From: CAYSBE01 sp964429245
GTDB lineage: Bacteria; Bacteroidota; Bacteroidia; UKL13-3
Direction: 5' to 3'
Length of the DNA stretch: 16,994 nt
Assembly: GCA_964429245.1 (NCBI GenBank)
Contig: CAYSBE010000053.1
Location: 1 to 16,994, forward strand
A program made the position numbers and the translations under genes. Positions within the stretch are counted from its first letter, which is position 1. Each line of letters opens with the position of its first letter. Below are positions 1 through 5,577 of the stretch, piece by piece. Under the pieces are notes generated by a model that did not search any database, was not told the DNA's origin, and saw only the letters and a list, made by a program, of their open reading frames with translations.

Positions 1-48
1 TTTGATAACACTCTGCGTGGTACGGTAAAAAGTATTTCTAAGTTGTGA

Positions 49-79
49 TTTGCTTTCATTATTAGAACAACGATCTTTG
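49..79 (+). promoter_or_regulatory. Promoter-like element inside CRISPR repeat (first complete copy)
   Basis: TTTG at 49-52, a 19-nt gap, then GATCTTTG at 72-79. The second box matches 7 of 8 positions of the Bacteroidota -7 consensus TAnnTTTG. The spacing equals that of the perfect promoter at 9322-9352. Initiation would fall about at the repeat-spacer junction, so the following spacer would be the 5' end of the transcript. Repeat-borne promoters are known in type II-C arrays of Neisseria and Campylobacter; their presence here is inferred. Confidence 0.5.
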
Positions 80-124
80 ATAACACTGCCCATAAATGTG
101 TAATAGTGTTGATTTGTGTTGTGA

Positions 125-155
125 TTTGCTTTCATTATTAGAACAACGATCTTTG
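125..155 (+). promoter_or_regulatory. Promoter-like element inside last CRISPR repeat
   Basis: The same TTTG-19 nt-GATCTTTG arrangement as in the preceding repeat (TTTG 125-128, GATCTTTG 148-155). No spacer-repeat unit follows this copy, so any transcript would run from about 162 through the non-array sequence to the hairpin terminator at 236-274, giving an RNA of roughly 105-110 nt. Confidence 0.45.
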
Positions 156-163
156 ATAACACT

Positions 164-274
164 ATACCTCGGTATTAAAAGTTGTTTGTCAGTGTGTTAA
201 TAGTCAAAACAGGATGAAAAAAATGTTATCAGCATAAAACCGCCCCGAACTATCGGGGCGGTTTTTTTGTTTTT
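164..274 (+). ncRNA. Array trailer; possible short RNA or degenerate tracrRNA
   Basis: This stretch lies between the last repeat, which contains a promoter-like element, and a strong terminator. That is what a short RNA gene would look like. Nucleotides 202-210 (AGTCAAAAC) can pair with repeat positions 1-9 (GTTGTGATT) with one mismatch and one G-U pair, which is the register a tracrRNA anti-repeat would use. The pairing is short and no clear nexus hairpin follows. ATACC/GGTAT (164-175) is a tiny inverted repeat just after the array. The stretch could equally be only the array's trailer or its leader. Confidence 0.25.
236..274 (+). terminator. Strong intrinsic terminator after CRISPR array
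   Basis: A 9-bp GC-rich stem (240-248 with 253-261) closes a 4-nt loop (249-252). It is extended by four A-T pairs and followed by T at 262-268, G, then five T. The T tract is on the + strand, which fits a rightward transcript ending here. The reverse strand has only a short T run. Confidence 0.9.
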
Positions 275-295
275 AGGCAAGAATACGTATGTTTG
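266..295 (+). promoter_or_regulatory. Promoter of the antitoxin-toxin pair
   Basis: TTTG at 266-269, an 18-nt gap, then TATGTTTG at 288-295, a full match to TAnnTTTG. The -33 box lies inside the T tract of the preceding terminator, so the array terminator and the toxin-antitoxin promoter share bases. Initiation is expected near 300, giving a leader of about 20 nt. Confidence 0.6.
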
Positions 296-316
296 AATCG
301 TATTTATAAAACATAC
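287..316. promoter_or_regulatory. Inverted repeat, likely antitoxin operator
   Basis: GTATGTTT (287-294) and AAACATAC (309-316) are perfect 8-bp inverted copies, 14 nt apart. The left arm covers the -7 box and the right arm abuts the antitoxin ATG. Ribbon-helix-helix antitoxins usually bind such palindromes to repress their own operon. The position fits that role; binding is inferred. Confidence 0.5.
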
Positions 317-318
317 AT

Positions 319-555
319 ATGACTACCTTTACCAGCACATTGCCCGATGATTTGTTTAAGGAGTGGAGTGAGGTTGCCTTGCAACTAAACTTACCTAAAA
401 ATAAATTGGTTGAAAATGCCTTGCGCATTTATTTAACGCAGCTAAAAAAAGCAGCCTATGCCAAATCATATAGCCGCATGGCGCATGATAAGGATGTGCT
501 TACACTGGTTGAAGAAGGCATGGCTGCCTATTATGTTCAACTGAATGCCGAATGA
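319..555 (+). CDS. Ribbon-helix-helix antitoxin (MazE-like partner)
   Basis: A 78-aa protein whose N-terminus reads as a ribbon-helix-helix DNA-binding domain. A short beta strand (residues 2-8, TTFTSTL) is followed by helix 1 (about 10-21) and helix 2 (about 26-44, starting PKNKLVENA). The C-terminal 35 residues would be the toxin-binding tail. It overlaps the MazF-like gene by 4 nt (ATGA), the usual translational coupling of antitoxin to toxin. The start ATG follows a good promoter and a palindrome that could serve as autoregulatory operator. By family, it would neutralise the toxin and repress the operon. The pair sits between the CRISPR array and cas2. No exact subfamily is claimed. Confidence 0.85.
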   Translation: MTTFTSTLPDDLFKEWSEVALQLNLPKNKLVENALRIYLTQLKKAAYAKSYSRMAHDKDVLTLVEEGMAAYYVQLNAE

Positions 556-884
556 AACAAGGCGAAATTTGGTATGCAGCATTAGACCCAACTGAAGGCA
601 GTGAACAGGCCGGTTTTAGGCAGGTGGTTATAGTAAGCGGGAATTTGGCCAATGAGTATGCTCCCGTGGTTGTATGTTGTCCGCTTACTACCCAACTTAA
701 ACATTATTTTGGCAATCCGATACTGAAACCCGATACCACAAATGGGTTGAAAAAGCCATCGGAAGTGATGGTGATACATATTCGAAGTATTGCAAAAAGT
801 AGGTTAACAAAACGAATCGGTAAAGTTTCTTCGCTTGAATTGGAGCAATGCAAGCAAACACTTACTGATTTGATGAATTTTTAG
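552..884 (+). CDS. mazF: MazF/PemK-family endoribonuclease toxin
   Basis: A 110-aa protein, the normal length for MazF. Recognisable features are the N-terminal GEIW (residues 4-7), the EQAGFRQVVIVS segment with conserved Arg23, PLTTQ (44-48) with the conserved Thr after the third strand, and a C-terminal IRSI...RL block (77-85). MazF toxins cut mRNA at short sequences and arrest growth unless bound by their antitoxin. Here the antitoxin is the gene just upstream, which overlaps by 4 nt. The reading frame is intact and the catalytic Arg and Thr are present, so the toxin is probably active. The pair is a complete type II toxin-antitoxin module. Confidence 0.92.
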   Translation: MKQGEIWYAALDPTEGSEQAGFRQVVIVSGNLANEYAPVVVCCPLTTQLKHYFGNPILKPDTTNGLKKPSEVMVIHIRSIAKSRLTKRIGKVSSLELEQCKQTLTDLMNF

Positions 885-908
885 AAAAGCTCCGATTTAA
901 TTTTCTAA
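881..908. repeat. Inverted repeat between the two toxin-like modules
   Basis: TTAGAAAA (881-888, overlapping the mazF stop codon) and TTTTCTAA (901-908) are perfect 8-bp inverted copies around a 12-nt loop. There is no T tract, so a strong terminator is unlikely. It could be a weak hairpin at the toxin mRNA end, or an operator for the next module, whose -7 box begins at 910. Confidence 0.45.
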
Positions 909-909
909 A

Positions 910-917
910 TAGCTTTG
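910..917 (+). promoter_or_regulatory. -7 box for the 79-aa/nucleotidyltransferase pair
   Basis: TAGCTTTG matches the Bacteroidota -7 consensus fully, 18 nt before the ATG at 936. No TTG lies at the expected -33 distance. A second full match, TAAATTTG at 924-931, would give a nearly leaderless mRNA. Either could drive the module separately from mazF. Confidence 0.35.
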
Positions 918-935
918 TATAGTTAAATTTGAGTA

Positions 936-1175
936 ATGAGTAAAGAGCATAATGAGGTAAACGACCCGCAGGCAGGTTATAATCAAGTGGCAGTTAATGC
1001 TCCAGAAATTTCCTTTTTCGCCTCCATACAAAAACAAGAAGAAGCGCATTACAAATGGTTGGCTTCTTTAACTCCCGAACAACATTTACAACATGCGGTT
1101 GCCAACATCAAACGTATTTATGCCAAAGAATTGAGCGAACAAGCAGAACCACCAATAGAATTGAGGTTTGAATAA
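936..1175 (+). CDS. Small unknown protein, partner of nucleotidyltransferase
   Basis: A 79-aa hydrophilic protein that I do not recognise by name. Residues 25-40 look helical (ISFFASIQKQEEAHYK). Residues 44-66 form a probable amphipathic helix pair (SLTPEQHLQHAVANIKRIYA). The gap to the following nucleotidyltransferase is only 2 nt, so the two are almost surely co-transcribed and translated together. Small proteins directly upstream of stand-alone nucleotidyltransferases often act as antitoxins or binding partners, so a partner or antitoxin role is inferred. No DNA-binding motif, signal peptide or membrane segment is visible. The start is the first ATG, just after promoter-like sequence. Confidence 0.7.
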   Translation: MSKEHNEVNDPQAGYNQVAVNAPEISFFASIQKQEEAHYKWLASLTPEQHLQHAVANIKRIYAKELSEQAEPPIELRFE

Positions 1176-1177
1176 CG

Positions 1178-1657
1178 ATGGATATTTTTTTACCTGCACA
1201 CAAAAAATTCTTATCAATCTTAAACAAGCATAAGGTAGAGTTTATGCTTATTGGTGGTTACGCTGTTATTATTTATGGCTACGAGCGAGGAACAGCAGAC
1301 ATGGATATCTGGCTAAATCCAACTAATACAAATAAGATTTTATTTATTAATGCACTCCGAGAATACGGTATCAGTGAAAACTCACTTATGATTTTAGCAG
1401 GTATTGATTTTGAAGCTGATCCAAGGGCTATGAATATTGGCGAGAAACCAAATAAAATTGATTTTCTTACCAAAGTGCAAGGTGTAAAGTTTAGTGAAGC
1501 ATATCCACAAAGGAAATTACTTCCATTAAACAACTTTGAACTCCCTGTAATAAATTATAATGATTTGGTCGTGGTAAAAATGATTGCGGGAAGACCTCAG
1601 GATATTGCAGACGTTGATGTGCTTCAAAAAATAAATAAGGATAAAACTAAGTACTAA
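1178..1657 (+). CDS. Minimal nucleotidyltransferase (toxin-like, DUF6036/AbiEii-type)
   Basis: A 159-aa nucleotidyltransferase-fold protein. The signature is IGGYA (residues 25-29), then about 12 residues, then the DMD metal-binding pair (Asp41, Asp43). A third carboxylate is likely at Asp95 in KIDFL. The C-terminal block K-M-I-A-G-R-P-x-D-I-A-D (134-145) is typical of this family. All expected catalytic acids are present, so it is probably active. Relatives include AbiEii and MenT-type toxins, which add nucleotides to tRNA or other targets; the substrate here cannot be read. Its stop overlaps the cas2 stop by 4 nt on the opposite strand, so the module is packed tightly against the cas genes. 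Confidence 0.82.
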   Translation: MDIFLPAHKKFLSILNKHKVEFMLIGGYAVIIYGYERGTADMDIWLNPTNTNKILFINALREYGISENSLMILAGIDFEADPRAMNIGEKPNKIDFLTKVQGVKFSEAYPQRKLLPLNNFELPVINYNDLVVVKMIAGRPQDIADVDVLQKINKDKTKY

Positions 1658-1989
1658 AAAAGCTCTAGCTGCTGCAAGGGCGTTTCTTTTTCTGCCACTT
1701 TTCGGCCATAAAATATTTCCATCATCCCAAATTGTTTATCGGTAATGCACATAATGCCTACATGTCCTTTTTCGGGCAGTAGTTTTTTTACCCTTTTGAT
1801 GTGTACTTCGGCATTTTCGCGGCTAGGGCAGTGGCGCATGTATATACTAAACTGAAACATAGTAAACCCATCGCCCATTAAGTCTTTTCGAAAACGAGCG
1901 TAAATTTTACGTTCGGTTTTGGTTTCGGTTGGCAAATCAAAAAACACCAGTACCCACATAATTCGGTATTCGTTTAATCGGTTATACAT
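1654..1989 (-). CDS. cas2: CRISPR-associated endonuclease Cas2 (type II-C)
   Basis: A 111-aa protein with the Cas2 ferredoxin-like pattern: first strand MWVLVFFDLP (residues 11-20) with the conserved Asp18, then FTMFQFSIYMRHC (42-54) and KGHVGIMCITDKQFG (74-88). The EYRIMW...FFDLPT start and the QLELF tail are typical of Bacteroidota type II-C Cas2. Cas2 dimers bridge two Cas1 dimers to form the spacer-integration complex. It lies 14 nt after cas1 on the same strand, so the two form an operon. The 3' end overlaps the convergent nucleotidyltransferase gene by 4 nt. In canonical type II-C loci cas2 is directly next to the array; here two toxin-like modules intervene. Confidence 0.97.
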   Translation of the reverse strand: MYNRLNEYRIMWVLVFFDLPTETKTERKIYARFRKDLMGDGFTMFQFSIYMRHCPSRENAEVHIKRVKKLLPEKGHVGIMCITDKQFGMMEIFYGRKVAEKETPLQQLELF

Positions 1990-2003
1990 ACCTGTACTGT
2001 TTG

Positions 2004-2915
2004 TTACACAAACTCAGGATAAATGATTTTGCGTCCTGTACCTTCATAGCATTCAACCAACGAGGCTGTGGTGCGTTGCAATCCTACCATCAGTGGGCTA
2101 CGTTTATCGTCTATTTTAATATCCATTGCCGGTATTAGCAGCAGTTCTTTTTTTATATCTGTCACCATTTCATTATATGGTTTTCCTGAGCCTACATATT
2201 GCCTCACCACCATATCTACAAAAGGACGGTATGGTTCCATGATATCATCAGCAAGGCAATAGGCATTGTATTGGTTGCGGTGAAAAATACCCAACGTAGG
2301 AAGCAAGCCCGATGCTACCAAGCCTCTGGCTACAGTTGCCCGTAAGATGGCATAACCATAATTCAGCAAATTATTTGGGGGCTCTCCATCACGCTCCCGC
2401 CTGAAGTTAAGTTCTTTTGGAAAAATATTACCCCAATAATATGCAGCAGCCCGTGCTTCATGGTATTCGCCATCGCCACTTTTTACTTCATTTGCCCAAT
2501 AGGTCATGTTTTGGGTTTCAACTCCATACATGCGTAAATGAGCAGCCTGGTTTTGTATTTTAGCTTTGATGGTTTGCTGCCAAAGTTGTTTTTTTAGGGG
2601 AACAGTTACATCAAGTTGTGCTGTAAATCGCGATTGTTGTATGGTATTTCCATTCAAGTTCAGCATAAGCCCTGTTGGTAAATGTTGATCATTGCAGGTC
2701 ACAAGTGCCACATTGTTTTCAAGTAGTTTTGCAATGGCATGGTGGCTTATGGTTATTTGTTTGTTATCCAGCATCACTACCCCAATATCTTCAATAGGAA
2801 CAGTATTGTTTAGCATTTTATCAATGCCTTTGGCATGGGGCACTTCAATAATCAATTGGTCGTTTCGGCAACTTAGGTAATAAGGATTGCCGAAATAAAG
2901 CGTTTTTTTAATCAT
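2004..2915 (-). CDS. cas1: CRISPR-associated integrase Cas1 (type II-C)
   Basis: A 303-aa Cas1 of normal type II length. Metal-binding residues expected from the family are present: Glu153 in HEARAAAYYW, His212 in GIFHRNQYN and Glu227 in DIMEPYRP. The segment NLLNYGYAILRA (182-193) and LPTLGI (205-210) are type II hallmarks. Cas1 with Cas2 inserts new spacers at the leader-repeat junction. Type II systems usually also need Cas9 for PAM selection, and cas9 normally precedes cas1 on the same strand. Here the upstream side holds only 241 bp before a forward peptidase gene, so this looks like an adaptation operon without a local effector. The reading frame is intact. Confidence 0.97.
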   Translation of the reverse strand: MIKKTLYFGNPYYLSCRNDQLIIEVPHAKGIDKMLNNTVPIEDIGVVMLDNKQITISHHAIAKLLENNVALVTCNDQHLPTGLMLNLNGNTIQQSRFTAQLDVTVPLKKQLWQQTIKAKIQNQAAHLRMYGVETQNMTYWANEVKSGDGEYHEARAAAYYWGNIFPKELNFRRERDGEPPNNLLNYGYAILRATVARGLVASGLLPTLGIFHRNQYNAYCLADDIMEPYRPFVDMVVRQYVGSGKPYNEMVTDIKKELLLIPAMDIKIDDKRSPLMVGLQRTTASLVECYEGTGRKIIYPEFV

Positions 2916-3156
2916 CTGCGTTTAATTAGCAATGCATGATTACCTAATACCGTGCCAAAACTTTATTTAGTAAATTTGGTGCGATTCAATTTCTTGCAAT
3001 TTGCATCCCAATAATCATCAATCGGATGAGAGGGGCAAAATTCTTACTGCCATTCAGGAAGTATATCAGGATAGGGTTAATTTCAAAATCAATAAATTCT
3101 TATCCCTTGTTCGAAACAACATTTTGTTATTATTGTAAACTACAGATGATGTATTT
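2916..3156. other. Intergenic region where cas9 would be expected
   Basis: 241 bp between divergent cas1 and the M13 peptidase gene. No Cas9 fragment is recognisable in any frame. The + frame from 2974 to 3138 is open for about 54 codons, with a coding-like stretch (SDERGKILTAIQEVYQDR) but no start codon; it may be a gene remnant or chance. On the reverse strand, the complement of 2994-3008 could pair with repeat positions 2-16 with one mismatch and three G-U pairs, a weak tracrRNA anti-repeat candidate. A reverse -7-like box, AAGTTTTG (2963-2956), could serve cas1, but its nearest TTG is 23 nt away. Confidence 0.4.
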
Positions 3157-5193
3157 ATGAGCACAACAAAAAATAAATTTATTGCGTTAAGTTTGGCCGC
3201 AAGCTTAGTAGCATCCAATGTTTCCGCACAACAAGTTTCTGGGTTTGATCCAAAAACATTTGATAAAAGTGTGAAACCCCAAGACGATTTTTTTCAATAC
3301 ATCAATGGCGGTTGGATAAAACAAAATCCTATACCCCCAACGGAGAGTAGGTGGGGAAATTTCAATATTTTGGCAGAACAGAATTTAGAAACCCAACGAA
3401 AAATACTTGAAACGGCTGCAACCACACCAAGTGAAGAAGGCTCAGCCGCACAAAAAATTGGTACTTTTTATAAAGTAGCCATGGACACCGTGAAATTGGA
3501 AATGGAAGGCTACAAGCCCGTAGCAAGTTTATTTGATCGCACCCGCATTGCTTTTAGTGGAAGAGATTTTGCAAAACTGGTTGGCGAATTTCACCAACAA
3601 GGCATCAGCAGCTTTTTCTCGGTATATGTTGGCCTAGATGTAAAGGATAATGAGAAATATGTAGTGTGGTTTTCGCAAAGTGGGTTGAGCTTACCCGACA
3701 AAGATTATTATTTAAAGCAGGACGAAAAATCAAAGAAAATTCGCGCAGAGTTTCAAACCCATATTAAGAACATGTATTTGTTGTATGGTAGAAGTGAAGG
3801 AGATGCCGTATTGGCCTCGAAGCTCATATTAGATTTTGAAACGAAATTGGCACAGCGCTCCATGAGTAGGGTTGATAACCGAAATATGGAAAAAAAATAC
3901 AACAAGCGCGCACTGTCACAAGTAGCAGATTCGTATTCAAATTTTGATTGGAATACGTATTTGGAAACCATCGGTATTCCATTAACACCATCGGACAGTG
4001 TAGTGGTGGCTCATCTTGACTTTTTCGATAACTTAAACAGGCTGTTTGTTGAGTCAGAACCGATGACATTCATGTTGTATATGAATTGGAAAATCATGCA
4101 GGCATCATCAGGTTATCTTAGTAAAAAGATAGGAGAGGAAAGCTTTCGTTTTTATGGTACTATCCTTCAAGGCACCAAAGAGCAAAAACCAAGGTGGAAA
4201 CGTGCTGTATCAGCTACCAATAGCATGGTTGGAGAGTTGCTTGCACAAGAATATGTGAAAGTTGCTTTTAGTGCAGAAGCAAAACAGAAAGTAAATGAAA
4301 TGGTGGACAACCTAAAAGAGGCTTATCGCTTACGTATCCAAAATTTGGATTGGATGAGCGCAACTACCAAGCAGAAAGCAATGGAAAAGTTAGATGCCTT
4401 CAATAGAAAATTAGGATATCCCGACCAATGGAAAGATTACAGCGAACTAAAAATTGAGGAAGTTAGCTATTGGAATTTATATTTTCGTTGTTCAACATTT
4501 GGACATAAAAGAATGGTTGAAAAATTAGGCACAACTGTGGATCGTACAGAATGGAATATGTTGCCTCAAACGGTGAATGCCTATTATAGCCCAACCATGA
4601 ATGAAATTGTTTTTCCTGCTGCCATTATGCAACCGCCTTTTTTTAATCCAAATGCAGATGATGCGGTAAATTATGGTGCCATTGGTGCTGTAATTGGTCA
4701 TGAATTCTCACATGGATTTGATGACCAGGGCAGCAAATATGATGCAAAAGGAAATTTAAACACATGGTGGACTGAAGAAGACCGCAAAAAATTTGAAGAG
4801 CGAACACAGTTATTGGTCAACCAATACAATCAATTCGAACCATTGGACAGTGTTTTTGTAAACGGACAATTGACTTTGGGTGAAAATATTGCTGATTTGG
4901 CAGGTCTCACAGTTGCTTATGATGCCTATATGATATCATTGAAAAACAAGCCAAAAACCAAAATAGATGGATTTACCCCCGAACAACGCTTCTTTATTGG
5001 TTTTGCACAGGTATGGAGAGGGCACTCTCGTCCTGAGTATATCAGAAATCAAGTACTCACCGATCCTCACTCGCCTCAGCAGTATCGCGTTACAGGCACA
5101 TTGAGCAATATGCCTGAGTTTTACCAGGCATTTGGAGTAAAAAAAGGCAATAAAATGTGGCGTGAAGACAGTAAACGGGTAAAAATTTGGTAG
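3157..5193 (+). CDS. pepO: Secreted M13-family (PepO/neprilysin) zinc endopeptidase
   Basis: A 678-aa protein with a signal peptide (residues 1-24; KNKFIALSLAASLVASNVSA then QQ). The M13 N-terminal domain starts PQDDFFQYINGGWIKQ (41-56). Catalytic features are the substrate-binding NAYY (474-477), zinc motif HEFSH (515-519) followed by GFDDQG, third ligand Glu576 in GENIADLAGL, and His637 in DPHSP. All are intact, so it should be an active periplasmic or exported peptidase cutting short peptides. The family's C-terminal CxxW is replaced by KIW without the cysteine, as is common in bacterial members. Length is normal. It is transcribed away from cas1 and appears to be an ordinary core gene flanking the CRISPR locus. 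Confidence 0.95.
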   Translation: MSTTKNKFIALSLAASLVASNVSAQQVSGFDPKTFDKSVKPQDDFFQYINGGWIKQNPIPPTESRWGNFNILAEQNLETQRKILETAATTPSEEGSAAQKIGTFYKVAMDTVKLEMEGYKPVASLFDRTRIAFSGRDFAKLVGEFHQQGISSFFSVYVGLDVKDNEKYVVWFSQSGLSLPDKDYYLKQDEKSKKIRAEFQTHIKNMYLLYGRSEGDAVLASKLILDFETKLAQRSMSRVDNRNMEKKYNKRALSQVADSYSNFDWNTYLETIGIPLTPSDSVVVAHLDFFDNLNRLFVESEPMTFMLYMNWKIMQASSGYLSKKIGEESFRFYGTILQGTKEQKPRWKRAVSATNSMVGELLAQEYVKVAFSAEAKQKVNEMVDNLKEAYRLRIQNLDWMSATTKQKAMEKLDAFNRKLGYPDQWKDYSELKIEEVSYWNLYFRCSTFGHKRMVEKLGTTVDRTEWNMLPQTVNAYYSPTMNEIVFPAAIMQPPFFNPNADDAVNYGAIGAVIGHEFSHGFDDQGSKYDAKGNLNTWWTEEDRKKFEERTQLLVNQYNQFEPLDSVFVNGQLTLGENIADLAGLTVAYDAYMISLKNKPKTKIDGFTPEQRFFIGFAQVWRGHSRPEYIRNQVLTDPHSPQQYRVTGTLSNMPEFYQAFGVKKGNKMWREDSKRVKIW

Positions 5194-5197
5194 GATA

Positions 5198-5229
5198 TTT
5201 GGCATTTTAATTACATAGTCCTATTTTCG
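5198..5229 (+). promoter_or_regulatory. Promoter of the 46-aa protein gene
   Basis: TTTG (5198-5201), a 20-nt gap, then TATTTTCG (5222-5229), 7 of 8 to the -7 consensus. It starts 5 nt after the peptidase stop codon and ends 20 nt before the ATG at 5250. Its presence supports the short open frame being an independent gene. Confidence 0.5.
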
Positions 5230-5249
5230 CAACCCTTAATACTAAAATC

Positions 5250-5390
5250 ATGGCATTCACAAGGTACAAAAGAAAAGATAGAAAAAACAAAACGGTTTCG
5301 CGCCAACGCAAACAAGCAATCAAGAAAAACAGCAAACTGATTTTTGTTGAGTCGCCAAACAAAGACCGTGTTGTTATTATAGAAGATTAA
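5250..5390 (+). CDS. Small basic protein of unknown function (46 aa)
   Basis: A short frame from ATG 5250 to TAA 5388-5390. The N-terminal half is very rich in Lys and Arg (MAFTRYKRKDRKNK, then SRQRKQAIKKNSK). The C-terminal half is mixed and acidic at the end (IFVESPNKDRVVIIED). It has its own promoter-like element just upstream and an intrinsic terminator 24 nt downstream, so it looks like a complete monocistronic gene. The basic part suggests binding to RNA, ribosome or DNA, but I do not recognise the family. It is too short for many gene finders and could be missed. It has no signal peptide or membrane segment. Confidence 0.65.
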   Translation: MAFTRYKRKDRKNKTVSRQRKQAIKKNSKLIFVESPNKDRVVIIED

Positions 5391-5413
5391 TACTTTTCTT
5401 GTTAAAGAAATTT

Positions 5414-5443
5414 AAAGCCATGCGTTTACGTATGGCTTTTTTT
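5414..5443 (+). terminator. Intrinsic terminator after the 46-aa gene
   Basis: A 9-bp stem (5416-5424 with 5429-5437, one G-T pair) around a TTTA loop, extended by two A-T pairs, followed by seven T (5437-5443). It is correctly placed to end the 46-aa gene transcript. Confidence 0.85.
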
Positions 5444-5543
5444 ATGTCATAAATTATCTTAATGTCCCTGTAAATCAAATAGTTTTGTGGGTTGTTTTTG
5501 TCGGGTTTAATCGTTAAAAAGATATTAAATTTAACAGATTCGA

Positions 5544-5573
5544 TTTGATTTTACGGTTCAATTGCTACCTTCA
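5544..5573 (+). promoter_or_regulatory. Promoter of a candidate small RNA
   Basis: TTTG (5544-5547), an 18-nt gap, then TACCTTCA (5566-5573), 6 of 8 to TAnnTTTG. Expected initiation is near 5578-5582, about 70 nt before an intrinsic terminator. No good coding frame follows. Confidence 0.4.
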
Positions 5574-5577
5574 CGTT

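Larger units (their letters stand above)
1..163 (+). CRISPR. Type II-C CRISPR array, terminal part (partial at left edge)
   Basis: Two complete, identical 46-nt repeats lie at 42-87 and 118-163. The last 12 nt of a third repeat are at 1-12. Spacers are 13-41 (29 nt) and 88-117 (30 nt), so the period is about 76 nt. The repeat starts GTTGTGATTTGC and ends TTTGATAACACT. A long repeat with 30-nt spacers and a GTTG start is typical of Bacteroidota type II-C arrays, and this fits the Cas1 and Cas2 encoded nearby. By the usual type II rule (spacer, then a repeat starting GTTG) the crRNA strand is the + strand. The array continues left beyond the window. The last repeat shows no decay, so the sequence does not settle which end is the leader. 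No spacer match was noticed elsewhere in the window. Confidence 0.96.

Noticed and set aside
88..202. Similarity between spacer 88-117 (GTGTAATAGT) and the trailer (GTGTTAATAGT at about 193-203), suggesting a self-targeting or decayed spacer
   Set aside because: Only about 10 bases match, with one gap, in AT-rich sequence; chance is enough to explain it.
3025..3159. A 44-codon ATG frame on the + strand overlapping the start of the M13 peptidase gene
   Set aside because: It has no promoter or ribosome-binding site, runs into the pepO start codon, and its composition is not protein-like at the end.
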